Shown: positions 56,100 to 63,896 of the stretch, piece after piece
Position numbering within the stretch: the stretch's first letter is position 1
Layout: every line of letters begins with the position of its first letter
Source of the DNA: Pinibacter aurantiacus
Lineage (GTDB): Bacteria > Bacteroidota > Bacteroidia > Chitinophagales > Chitinophagaceae
NCBI RefSeq assembly: GCF_019130065.1
Contig: NZ_JAHSPG010000004.1
Location: forward strand, 111,104-175,103
DNA: 64,000 nucleotides
Reading direction: 5' to 3'
Position numbers and translations under genes: made by a program
The notes under the pieces: model-generated
The model's input: only the letters and a program-made list of their open reading frames with translations
Database searches by the model: none
Told to the model about the DNA's origin: nothing

Positions 56100-56237
56100 G
56101 AATTAGAAATTAGGAATTGGGAATTAGTGGTGTTTGATAATCATTCGATAACCTGCACTACTAATACTTAACTCTAATTTTTCACTTCCTTGCAAAACTT
56201 TCTAATTCCTAATTTCTAATTCCTAATTCCTAATATT
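56092..56237. repeat. inverted AATTAGGAATTAG-type repeats
   Basis: Several copies of AATTAGGAATT/AATTAGAAATT begin at the dapF stop, and the reverse complement (AATTCCTAATTTCTAATT) occurs just before the CorA start, forming a long fold-back. Another copy lies at 57243-57268. These low-complexity units are widespread in Bacteroidota intergenic regions. Confidence 0.8.
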
Positions 56238-56239
56238 TA

Positions 56240-57178
56240 GTGATACAAATTTTCAAAAACATTAACCACCAAACGGTTGCTATTGACAAGGCTGAAAACG
56301 GTGCATGGATCAATGTATTGCCACCTTTGAAACAGGAAGAGTTTAACGACCTTTCTGAGCAACTGGATGTACCCTTAGACTTTCTAACCGACTCACTGGA
56401 TATTGATGAACGTTCACGCTACGAAGAGGAAGATAATGTGAAGCTGATCGTTATCAAAACGCCTACTGAGAACAACTCTTTCAACGAGAGTGATGCGTTT
56501 TACATTACCATTCCTATTTGTATTATTCTTACGCATAATCAGATTATCACTGTAAACTCTTTCGAGAATGCTGCGATAAAGAAATTCCTTAGCACATTTC
56601 AAAACCGCCATCCCGATAACAGGAAAATGATGGTGCTGAAGATCTTCGAAAAAATAGTGCAGAACTATATGGCCTATTTGAAAGAGATCAATCAGCGCAG
56701 GAACATACTGGAGCAAAAACTGTATGACTCTAATCGTAACGAGGAACTGCTGGAATTGATGCGCATTCAAAAGAGTCTTGTATATTTTGTAACAGCACTT
56801 CGATCAAACGAGTTGTTGTTGCTGAAGCTTGAAAGAACAAACTTCCTTGGCCTGAATGATGAAGAGAAAGAATTTCTGAATGACCTTATAGTTGACATTT
56901 CACAAGGGCTTGAAATGGCGAACACTTATACCAACATCTTAAGCAGTACGCTGGATGCATTTGCAAGCATCATCAGCAACAACCTTAACAATGTGATGAA
57001 GCGCCTGACATCTATTACCATCATTTTATCATTACCAGCTTTGGTGGCGGGCATTTACGGAATGAACGTACCGATACCTTATCAAACTTATCCGCACGCA
57101 TTTTATATTCCGCTGATCCTGTCGGTAGTTGCGTCGATAATTCTAAGTTGGTACTTTTTGAAAAAGAAATGGTTCTAG
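56240..57178 (+). CDS. corA: CorA-family magnesium/divalent-cation channel
   Basis: This 312-residue protein has a cytoplasmic funnel domain (about 1-250) with the long helix carrying LEMANTYTNILSSTLDAFAS. Two C-terminal membrane segments follow (about 255-275 and 288-306), the first ending in the signature YGMNVP. The start is a GTG at 56240. The family forms pentameric Mg2+ (sometimes Co2+/Ni2+/Zn2+) channels. A basic C-terminus (KKKWF) completes the typical layout. Confidence 0.95.
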   Translation: MIQIFKNINHQTVAIDKAENGAWINVLPPLKQEEFNDLSEQLDVPLDFLTDSLDIDERSRYEEEDNVKLIVIKTPTENNSFNESDAFYITIPICIILTHNQIITVNSFENAAIKKFLSTFQNRHPDNRKMMVLKIFEKIVQNYMAYLKEINQRRNILEQKLYDSNRNEELLELMRIQKSLVYFVTALRSNELLLLKLERTNFLGLNDEEKEFLNDLIVDISQGLEMANTYTNILSSTLDAFASIISNNLNNVMKRLTSITIILSLPALVAGIYGMNVPIPYQTYPHAFYIPLILSVVASIILSWYFLKKKWF

Positions 57179-57242
57179 AACAATAATCGAATAACTGAGT
57201 AACTGAAAGGTTCAAGAAGGAGCACCGTGCTGCATAAAAACT

Positions 57243-57268
57243 AATTCCTAATTCCTAATTTCTAATTA
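57243..57268. repeat. further AATTCCTAATT repeat copy
   Basis: A short run of TAATTCCTAATTCCTAATTTC directly before the Nudix start matches the repeats flanking the CorA gene. Confidence 0.75.
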
Positions 57269-57724
57269 ATGATCACTCTTCGCGTATACGGCATTTTAAA
57301 AGACGAATCCGGAAGAATTTTAGTAAGCGATGAATTCATCCGCGGAGCTTATTACACGAAGTTTCCCGGCGGTGGGCTTGAGTTTGGCGAAGGCACGCGC
57401 GATTGCCTGAAACGGGAATTTAAAGAAGAAATGGATTTGGAAGTGGAGGTGCTTGATCATTTATACACCACTGATTTTTTCCAGATGAGTGCCTTTCGCG
57501 AAGGCGACCAAATTGTTTCCATTTATTATTGGGTGAAAGCTTTAGAACCAATCAAAGCACCACTTCGTGAAACACCTTTTGATTTTGATGAAAGAGAATT
57601 AAAGATGTACGAAGCAACCGGAGAAACAGAAACCTTCCGCTTTATTGATAGCAAAGATTTTTCTGCAGAATGTGTGTCATTGCCAATTGACAAGGTAGTG
57701 GCAGATATTATAAGAGAGAAGTAA
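57269..57724 (+). CDS. Nudix hydrolase
   Basis: The 151-residue protein contains a full Nudix box from Gly35 (GGLEFGE ... REFKEEMDLEV) with the metal-binding RExxEE core Arg49-Glu54; the usual Gly near the end is Asp56. Members hydrolyse nucleoside diphosphate-X compounds. The substrate is not given by the sequence. The start follows a repeat copy without a clear ribosome-binding site, as is normal in this phylum. Confidence 0.92.
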   Translation: MITLRVYGILKDESGRILVSDEFIRGAYYTKFPGGGLEFGEGTRDCLKREFKEEMDLEVEVLDHLYTTDFFQMSAFREGDQIVSIYYWVKALEPIKAPLRETPFDFDERELKMYEATGETETFRFIDSKDFSAECVSLPIDKVVADIIREK

Positions 57725-57725
57725 A

Positions 57726-57778
57726 AACGCCCGCCTGAATGAATTTATTCGGGCAGGCAGATTTTCATGATTGTCATG
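57726..57778. repeat. 53-nt interspersed repeat, copy 1
   Basis: AACGCCCGCCTGAATGAA followed by TTCGGGCAGGCAGATTTTCA and TGATTGTCATG; almost the same unit follows the TonB receptor gene at 63843-63896. CCTGAAT/ATTCGGG can pair, so it may double as a terminator for the Nudix gene. Confidence 0.8.
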
Positions 57779-57815
57779 ATGAGCTATGATCTAAAAATGC
57801 TTCACATTGACTAAA

Positions 57816-57840
57816 CAAATATCTCACGAAACGATCGTCA
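57816..57840 (+). promoter_or_regulatory. conserved upstream element of RNA-like unit 1
   Basis: The segment containing ATCTCACGAAACGATCGTCA lies exactly 27 bases before a TACATTTG box. The same element with one change recurs at 58073-58096 with identical spacing to its own TATATTTG box. Confidence 0.55.
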
Positions 57841-57867
57841 AAAAGATGTCACTTTAAAAAGCGTTTG

Positions 57868-57942
57868 TACATTTGAGTTAGTTTGAAATCATTTTTATTC
57901 GTTTTAAAATAAAAAAGCCTTAGTTCGTAGCTAAGGCTTTTT
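57868..57942 (+). ncRNA. putative small RNA unit 1 (promoter box to terminator)
   Basis: TACATTTG (57868-57875) fits the Bacteroidota -7 consensus TAnnTTTG. About 40 bases later comes a strong intrinsic terminator: GCCTTAG (57917-57923), loop TTCGTAG, CTAAGGC (57931-57937), then five T. No coding frame lies between. The transcript would be about 60 nt. A paralogous unit lies at 58124-58238. Confidence 0.5.
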
Positions 57943-58072
57943 ACGTTATATGCCTCACTCCGGTTCCTGTCTGCACGAATTGAAATCAATCTGATTGTTC
58001 AATTATCGTTCATGAGGATACAAATCATAACAGCAACTCTCAACATCTTGAAGATCTTAACATTGAACAAAT

Positions 58073-58096
58073 AAATATCTCACGAAACGATTGTCA
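58073..58096 (+). promoter_or_regulatory. conserved upstream element of RNA-like unit 2
   Basis: Contains ATCTCACGAAACGATTGTCA, one base different from the element at 57816-57840, again 27 bases before a TAnnTTTG box. Confidence 0.55.
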
Positions 58097-58123
58097 ATTC
58101 GCTCATATTTTCAAATGCACTTG

Positions 58124-58238
58124 TATATTTGCTATGCTAGTTACCAATGTCTTAAGGGCGTATCCCTTACCTACCAATAGATAGGCTATATCCCATAGAC
58201 TAAATTAATTAAGCCTCAGTTCGTAGCTGAGGCTTTTT
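58124..58238 (+). ncRNA. putative small RNA unit 2 (promoter box to terminator)
   Basis: TATATTTG (58124-58131) is followed about 7 bases later by a likely start and ends at a terminator whose stem GCCTCAG/CTGAGGC has the same TTCGTAG loop as unit 1, with a compensating base pair (A-T in one, G-C changes in the other keep the stem). Inside, AAGGGCGTATCCCTT and CCTACCAATAGATAGG form further hairpins. No coding frame is evident. The transcript would be about 100 nt. The rest of the gap 57725-58330 shows nothing else. Confidence 0.55.
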
Positions 58239-58330
58239 ATATTATGTCATATACCTTCTTATTAAGCGCTGAGATGATGAGGCAGCGATAACGAACCCTC
58301 ACAAACATCTTCTAACTTAAACGAAAAGCA

Positions 58331-58477
58331 ATGCTAACTAGCAAGTTTTGTCCTAAATGCGACAGAGAAATGAAAATGGTGTTTGCCAGACATGTAGTAA
58401 GGAATGGCAAGACCATTTACCCTGTGAACAGCCAGTTCTTCAGGTTCTTTATCTGCAACTGCACAAAACAAAAGTAA
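58331..58477 (+). CDS. small zinc-ribbon-like protein, 48 residues
   Basis: An ATG at 58331 encodes MLTSKFCPKCDREMKMVFAR and continues to FFRFFICNCTKQK before a stop, with two cysteine pairs (CPKC and CNC) that fit a small metal-binding ribbon. A matching terminator follows at 58501-58535. It is a better candidate than the longer frame that overlaps it at +2, which lacks such features. Function unknown. Confidence 0.65.
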   Translation: MLTSKFCPKCDREMKMVFARHVVRNGKTIYPVNSQFFRFFICNCTKQK

Positions 58478-58500
58478 GAAAGAACCTCTTTCTGAATTGG

Positions 58501-58535
58501 GAGTCGATTACTACGAATAATCGGCTCTTTTTATT
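58501..58535 (+). terminator. intrinsic terminator after the zinc-ribbon gene
   Basis: GAGTCGATTA (58501-58510) pairs with TAATCGGCTC (58518-58527; one G-T pair) around a 7-base loop, then five T. Confidence 0.75.
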
Positions 58536-58593
58536 AATGCAAAAATATCAATTTAATTTATATTCTCCGGCCCGGTCCGTGAAGATGCTCGCA

Positions 58594-59064
58594 TTATGTG
58601 GACTTAATTCTAACGTCGTAAACCAAATCCTTTACATCTATTATTTTAATTTTTCTAAAATCCGGATGTTTGGGATTAAATAAAAAATTGAATTCCTGCG
58701 ACACAACCACCGAAGGAATTTTTATTACAGGAAAATTAGCACCATCCAATAATCCTGTTCCAAAATCTTTTGTAGAAGATGGAGCGGGAAACTCCTTCCA
58801 GTCTCCCGGTAGCTGGGCTATGGAGAGTTCCTGTATTGCCATATCGTCCGGAATTTCAAACGTGGTGATGCTCAGGGACCTGGGAATATCCTCGATATTC
58901 ACATTAACTGTATATTCCAACAGGGCCAACGCCCTGCTTTCTGACGTATAAATACATGCCGTCATGATATGATTCCATCGCCCACCGTGCAGCTTCGCCC
59001 CTTCTCCCGTTAGATCATTAGCATATCTTGTTTTACCAACTCTATAAACTTTCATGCTGATCAT
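58594..59064 (-). CDS. RES-domain toxin
   Basis: The 156-residue protein has the RES fold: KVYRVGKTRYA, GGRWN (Arg29), ACIYTSES (Tyr39), LALLEYTV (Glu50) and the closing segment SVVVSQEFNFLFNPKHPDF. Known RES toxins degrade or modify NAD+ and arrest growth. The antitoxin stop codon is directly followed by this start. An alternative ATG lies three codons downstream. The catalytic residues are present, so the toxin should be active unless held by its partner. Confidence 0.9.
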   Translation of the reverse strand: MISMKVYRVGKTRYANDLTGEGAKLHGGRWNHIMTACIYTSESRALALLEYTVNVNIEDIPRSLSITTFEIPDDMAIQELSIAQLPGDWKEFPAPSSTKDFGTGLLDGANFPVIKIPSVVVSQEFNFLFNPKHPDFRKIKIIDVKDLVYDVRIKST

Positions 59065-59583
59065 TTATGAGTATACGCCATAGTCTATTCTTCCAATTAC
59101 ATTTCTTACCTCTTCTCTGCCAAACTGATTATTACATATTTCATACGGCGTTTTTCCTCCCAAAGCGGTGTTCTGCCTGAACATCCACTGATTAAATCTC
59201 TCTTCATCTTCAAAAACTTCATACCCATATGAATAAATATCTGCCAGTCCTATTATCCTTTCGCCTAAAGTAGGATTAAACTTTTCCGATCCTTGCTTAT
59301 TAATGAGTGTGGACCTTGTTACCGAAAGCAGTGCAGCAAGTTTATCATAATCCAATTCGGCCCTGTTTTTTAAATCTTCAAGATCCTTTTTACTGATGCC
59401 AATCGACAATCGTTGCATTTTTTCTATTGGCGTCATATGGCTTTCAGGTTTCTTTGAGAGTATGGTAAAATCAAACTTGTAAACCTTGCCACCACCGGCA
59501 ACGGCTTTCATGCCACTGCCCTTTGTCCCTTTTACAACAGAGGAAGTTTTGCCCATTCTTGAAATTTTTCGTGTTTTCGCCAT
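59065..59583 (-). CDS. Xre/MbcA/ParS-type antitoxin (DUF2384)
   Basis: The 172-residue protein has a basic N-terminal region with low-complexity Gly/Lys (about 1-40) and a HTH-like middle part (ISKKDLEDLKNRAELDYDKL, ALLSVTRSTLINKQGSE). The C-terminal DUF2384 toxin-binding domain carries IYSYGYEVFEDEERFNQWM, NTALGGKTPYEIC and the typical end. The frame is open to 59670, but the ATG at 59583 sits after two direct repeats that look like an operator. It forms a classic antitoxin-toxin pair with the RES gene. Confidence 0.9.
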   Translation of the reverse strand: MAKTRKISRMGKTSSVVKGTKGSGMKAVAGGGKVYKFDFTILSKKPESHMTPIEKMQRLSIGISKKDLEDLKNRAELDYDKLAALLSVTRSTLINKQGSEKFNPTLGERIIGLADIYSYGYEVFEDEERFNQWMFRQNTALGGKTPYEICNNQFGREEVRNVIGRIDYGVYS

Positions 59584-59616
59584 AGTATAAAATTTAACTA
59601 TGTACAGTATAAAATT
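59584..59616 (-). promoter_or_regulatory. direct-repeat operator of the RES/Xre pair (candidate)
   Basis: AGTATAAAATT occurs at 59584-59594 and 59606-59616, 22 bases apart, directly in front of the antitoxin start. Spacing of two helical turns and position fit an autoregulatory binding site for the Xre antitoxin; TATACT-like sequences also overlap the promoter. Confidence 0.45.
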
Positions 59617-59667
59617 ACACTTTATAGCGAATACTTCAAATTTAATTTCGACATCAGGGAGGCCAAA

Positions 59668-59692
59668 CAAAAAGCCGCTTGTTCAGCGGCCT
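59668..59692 (-). terminator. intrinsic terminator of the 67-residue gene
   Basis: On the minus strand GCCGCT (59690-59685), loop, AGCGGC (59679-59674), then five T. It follows the gene at 59707-59910. Confidence 0.8.
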
Positions 59693-59706
59693 TCAGTTTA
59701 AAACTT

Positions 59707-59910
59707 TTACTCTGGTTTAGCGATCTGCCATTCTTTAAGCAATTCAAACAAATAATTGTAATCATCTCTTTTTGTCATCTCTCCGCCATTGACCCAGGCT
59801 TTGCTGGAAAGGGCATCGAGAAGGCCGGCATAAATCATTTTGTGTGCAAATTCAGGGGTGCTGGTTTCAAATCGTAAAACCAGCGCATTTTTTTCAAAGG
59901 AAACAGCCAT
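59707..59910 (-). CDS. hypothetical 67-residue protein
   Basis: A small soluble protein (start MAVSFEKNALVLRFETSTPE) with helix-forming segments AHKMIYAGLLDALSS and DDYNYLFELLKEWQI. No family is named. A good terminator follows, which supports real expression. It could be a component regulating the neighbouring RES/Xre pair but has its own transcript. Confidence 0.6.
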   Translation of the reverse strand: MAVSFEKNALVLRFETSTPEFAHKMIYAGLLDALSSKAWVNGGEMTKRDDYNYLFELLKEWQIAKPE

Positions 59911-60590
59911 GCTGTAATAATAGGAATTGCATAGCCCGCGCCTTAGGTGTCCTAGTTATTACTGAACTTTGGGGGCTTTCGCCACTCCACACCATAGCAC
60001 GGGCTTTGCGTGTAAATAATTTTTTTGACATAAAAGTAATTTCAGGAAATACAAAGCTAAGTCCCTGAAATTGAATACACAAAGTTAAGAATTTACTATG
60101 CGTCCTTATCAATAAAACGATGTTCCTTTTAGAATAGTTTGCGGATAATTTCGGTGCTGCACCCAGACCTGACAGGTTTTAAAAATCTGTCAGGTCTGGC
60201 AACCCGCAACGTCTTGCTTACACAACATGGCTACGCATCGACCAAAACAATTTAACGTGTCGCCCCTCTGGGGCTGGAATTGATTTCCTCATATATTCAT
60301 GACGCTACTAACATTTCGCCCCGCTGGGGCTTGTCATAAATTCGATCAAACAAAATTAAACGCCATCTCCCTGATCGAATAATCATTTTGAAAGTCATTA
60401 AAAATCCGTGCAAATCCGTCCAATCCGTGTCATCTGCGTGCCATCTGCCTGCCATCTCTCATCAAAAAATCAGTGTAAATCAGTCAAATCAGCGTCATCT
60501 GTGTGCTCCCTCCCGCCGTTCACCCTTTTAACAATCCGTTGATGAGGTTACTCATTTCGTAAACAAATTATTTTTTGTAACCTTGCATCA
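59911..60590. repeat. 680-base gap filled with interspersed repeats
   Basis: Three repeat kinds are visible. A hairpin CAGACCTGACAG (60164-60175) pairs with CTGTCAGGTCTG (60187-60198). Two copies of a CGCCCC-TCTGGGGCT type unit lie near 60260-60280 and 60315-60335. From about 60395 to 60505 there is a degenerate series of AATCCGTG, CATCTGCGTG and AATCAG units. All resemble repeats widespread in Bacteroidota genomes. No gene is supported here. Confidence 0.7.
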
Positions 60591-60995
60591 ATGAAGAAAT
60601 TCGCCGCCATTATATTGTTTTGTGTTTACTCCCTCGCCTCTTTGGGCATTGGAGTGGAGCAATTCTATTGCTGCGGCAAATTGAAATCTACTGTTGCCAC
60701 CCTCCTGCATACGTCCACGCAAAGCGAGAACAACTGTCCTCCTGCGATGGCCGCGAGCATGAAGAACTGTTGCAAAACGCATATCATTTCTTTGCAGGTT
60801 AAAGATTCTCACATCGCTTCAGATGTTAAGTTCTCTTTTGCGAAATTCCAGTTTGAGAGCATTCCTCAGCAATTCTTTTTAATACCGGAAGCACAGCAAA
60901 TTCCATCTGCCATTTCACAGTGTTTTTATGCAAAGGCACCACCGCCTTCGCCTGGTATACCTTTATACATCCGTCACTGCGTTTACAGAATTTAG
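60591..60995 (+). CDS. HYC_CC_PP-family exported protein
   Basis: The 134-residue protein has a signal peptide (MKKFAAIILFCVYSLASLGI), a Phe-Tyr-Cys-Cys segment (residues 25-28) in place of the HYC motif, a CC pair at 60-61 (MKNCCKTH) and a Pro-Pro-Pro run near the C-terminus (AKAPPPSPG). This is the layout of the small HYC_CC_PP family, usually next to heavy-metal-type TonB receptors as here. A role in copper or other metal handling is inferred from the cysteines and the neighbour. Confidence 0.8.
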   Translation: MKKFAAIILFCVYSLASLGIGVEQFYCCGKLKSTVATLLHTSTQSENNCPPAMAASMKNCCKTHIISLQVKDSHIASDVKFSFAKFQFESIPQQFFLIPEAQQIPSAISQCFYAKAPPPSPGIPLYIRHCVYRI

Positions 60996-61272
60996 AACTT
61001 CTTCCCTCCTTTTATACAGCTGCAACTCAGCTGTGTCCGTCATTCATTCACAGACGATCCATCAATTTGACCACGCATTAATTTCTACATTTTTCTTTTG
61101 GAGCCCAGCAGCATAGCCTTGATTAAACGGCCGTTGCGTCGCACACTTGAACTATAGAATATTAATTGAACAATGAAAACAATTGCACGATCCAAAGAAT
61201 TCCTTAGTTGCAGGATCTTGTCTTGTTAATGAATTGACGCCGTTTTCTTACCATCACATAATCGCAGAAAAA

Positions 61273-63837
61273 ATGAAACTATCGATATATATAATTCTTA
61301 GCTTGTTCATCGTGCTTGTTTATTCCAACGCCGATGCACAATCACATAAAGACACTACAGCAACGGTGACCGTAGCCGGCACTTGCGGACAATGTAAAGC
61401 AAGGATCGAAAAGGCAGCAAAAATCACAGGGGTAAAATCTGCCAAATGGGATGTAACCTCTCATCTTTTAACAGTTCAATACAACGAAAGCCAAACATCC
61501 CTTGATGTGATTGCAAGCAATATACTCGCTGCAGGCCACGATGTTGGCGATAAAAAAGCAGCAACAACCATTTATGATAAACTTCCGGAGTGCTGCAAAT
61601 ACAGAGATGAGTTGCCTGAAGTTGACAATGTAAATCACAATGATTCGCTGGCTACACCATCGGGCAACGTCGTTAAGGGCATCGTTTTGCAAAGCGATAA
61701 AAAGGGCAACCTGCTTCCACTCACTGGCGCGAGCATCGTATGGCTAACCAACGGCAAAGGCGTTACAACAGATGCTTTTGGTGGCTTTCAAATAACAAAA
61801 CCAGACAATGACAACAAGCTTGTTATAAGCTTCACTGGTTATCGGGCTGATACCATTACTGTAACCGGTCATGACGAGCTAAAAATCGTAATGGCTACGG
61901 ATAAAACTTTGAAAGAAGTAATTGTAACCTCACGTCAACGATCAACATATTTATCTATGTTGTCGCCGATTCGCACCGAAGTAATGACAGGCAAGGAACT
62001 TTTAAAAGCAGCATGTTGCAACCTGAGCGAAAGCTTTGAAACCAATCCATCTGTAGATGTTTCTTACAACGATGCGGTAACGGGCTCGAAACAAATTCAA
62101 CTGCTGGGACTAAGTGGAAATTACACTCAACTTACAGTAGAAAATTTGCCCGGCCCCCGCGGCATTGCAACACCACTGGGGTTGAATTCAATTGCAGGGC
62201 CCTGGGTGGAATCTATTCAACTGACCAAAGGCATTGGCTCTGTGGCAAATGGTTATGAAAGTATTGCAGGACAAATAAATGTGGAACTGAAAAAGCCGGA
62301 AAGTGAGCATTTGTACGCCAACGTATATGTAAATGATTTTGGCAAAACAGATCTCAACCTTAACCTGTCACAACGCATCAGTAAAAAGTGGGGAACAGCA
62401 CTATTGTTGCACGATGACTTCCTGACCAATAAAAACCTTGATCAAAACAAAGACGGGTTTCGTGATCTGCCAACTGGCAATCAATTCAGCTTTGTAAATC
62501 GCTGGGCATACAATGACGAGAAAGGGCTTTCATCGCAATTTGGCATTAAGGTATTAACTGAAAAAAGAACAGGTGGACAAACCGGTTTTGATGCTTCTGA
62601 AGACAAACACACCACAAACAGTTATGGCCTCGGCATGAACATCAACCGTTATGAGTTCTTTGCAAAAACAGGATACGTTTTTCCAGAAAAACAATACAAG
62701 AGCATTGGCCTGCAGTTATCTGGGATAAGCCATCAGCAAGATTCTTATTTTGGATTAACAGATTATAATGCCAAACAACAGAACGTTTACGCGAACCTGA
62801 TCTATCAATCTATCATCCATTCTACAACGCACAAATTCAGAACAGGTGTTTCGTTTCTTTATGATAACTATGATGAGGTTTTCAAAAAAACAGATTACAA
62901 AAGAACCGAAGTGGTACCCGGTGCTTTTTTTGAATACACTTATACACCAATAGAAAAACTGAATGTGGTAGCGGGATTGCGTGCTGATCACAACAGCCTG
63001 TTCGGCTTTTTTGTTACGCCACGTATGCATATACGTTATGAGCCGATAAAGGGAACAACTATCAGAGTGAGCGCAGGAAAAGGACAACGCACTGCGAATA
63101 TTTTTGCAGAAAACATGAGTGTGTTTGTAAGCTCACGAACGGTGAACATCATTAATGCAGAAGCAGGTAAAGCATACGGCTTAAACCCTGAAGTGGCATG
63201 GAACAAAGGCATTAGCGTGGATCAAAAATTCAAGCTGTTTCACAATGATGCATTGTTAAGTCTTGATTATTTCAGAAATGACTTTACCAACCAGGTAGTG
63301 GTTGATCTTGAAAACGTGCGAACTGTTAACTTCTACAACCTGCAGGGAAAATCATTCTCAAATAGTTTCCAGGTGCAATTGAATGTTGAGCCAGTCAAAA
63401 AGCTGGAGCTTCGTCTTGCTTACAGATATTATGATGTGCGAACAGATTACAACGGTAAATTACTTGAACGTCCGCTAATGGCGAAAAACAGGGCATTTGC
63501 AAACATTGCTTATGCTATCTCCGGTTGGAAATTTGATTACACCATCAACTACGTTGGCAAAAAAAGAATTCCTGCTACCGACGGAAATCCTGTGCAATAC
63601 CAGCTTTCCAATTCTTCTCCTGATTATGTGTTGATGAATGCCCAGGTCAGCAAGACAGTTGGCAAAAAACAGAAAATGGATTTTTATGCGGGCTCTGAAA
63701 ACATTTCCAATTATAAACAACCGAATGCGATCATTGCCGCCGATCAACCGTTCAGTCCTTATTTTGACGCTTCAATGATATGGGGGCCAGTGAGCGGCAG
63801 AATGCTGTACGCAGGATGGAGAATGAAGATCGAATAG
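61273..63837 (+). CDS. TonB-dependent receptor with N-terminal heavy-metal-associated domain
   Basis: The 854-residue protein starts with a signal peptide (MKLSIYIILSLFIVLVYSNA) at the ATG 61273; the frame stays open upstream to 61183 without a usable leader. A heavy-metal-associated domain spans about 30-95 with the metal motif GTCGQC (Cys38, Cys41). A carboxypeptidase-like domain lies at about 130-215, a plug with KELLKAACCNLSESFETNPS and IQLLGLSGNYTQLTVENLPG follows, and the barrel runs to the C-terminus. The fusion suggests import or handling of a soft metal such as copper. An HYC_CC_PP gene lies 277 bases upstream on the same strand. Confidence 0.9.
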   Translation: MKLSIYIILSLFIVLVYSNADAQSHKDTTATVTVAGTCGQCKARIEKAAKITGVKSAKWDVTSHLLTVQYNESQTSLDVIASNILAAGHDVGDKKAATTIYDKLPECCKYRDELPEVDNVNHNDSLATPSGNVVKGIVLQSDKKGNLLPLTGASIVWLTNGKGVTTDAFGGFQITKPDNDNKLVISFTGYRADTITVTGHDELKIVMATDKTLKEVIVTSRQRSTYLSMLSPIRTEVMTGKELLKAACCNLSESFETNPSVDVSYNDAVTGSKQIQLLGLSGNYTQLTVENLPGPRGIATPLGLNSIAGPWVESIQLTKGIGSVANGYESIAGQINVELKKPESEHLYANVYVNDFGKTDLNLNLSQRISKKWGTALLLHDDFLTNKNLDQNKDGFRDLPTGNQFSFVNRWAYNDEKGLSSQFGIKVLTEKRTGGQTGFDASEDKHTTNSYGLGMNINRYEFFAKTGYVFPEKQYKSIGLQLSGISHQQDSYFGLTDYNAKQQNVYANLIYQSIIHSTTHKFRTGVSFLYDNYDEVFKKTDYKRTEVVPGAFFEYTYTPIEKLNVVAGLRADHNSLFGFFVTPRMHIRYEPIKGTTIRVSAGKGQRTANIFAENMSVFVSSRTVNIINAEAGKAYGLNPEVAWNKGISVDQKFKLFHNDALLSLDYFRNDFTNQVVVDLENVRTVNFYNLQGKSFSNSFQVQLNVEPVKKLELRLAYRYYDVRTDYNGKLLERPLMAKNRAFANIAYAISGWKFDYTINYVGKKRIPATDGNPVQYQLSNSSPDYVLMNAQVSKTVGKKQKMDFYAGSENISNYKQPNAIIAADQPFSPYFDASMIWGPVSGRMLYAGWRMKIE

Positions 63838-63842
63838 CACGG

Positions 63843-63896
63843 AACGCCCGCCTGAATGAAATTCTTTCGGGCAGGCAGATTTTCATGATTGTCATG
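63843..63896. repeat. 54-nt interspersed repeat, copy 2
   Basis: Nearly identical to 57726-57778 (AACGCCCGCCTGAATGAA ... GGGCAGGCAGATTTTCATGA). It directly follows the TonB receptor gene and can act as its terminator. The remaining bases to 64000 hold nothing further. Confidence 0.8.

Noticed and set aside
58357..58683. 108-codon frame overlapping the zinc-ribbon gene and its terminator
   Set aside because: It reads through a strong terminator and has no domain; the 48-residue frame has paired cysteines.
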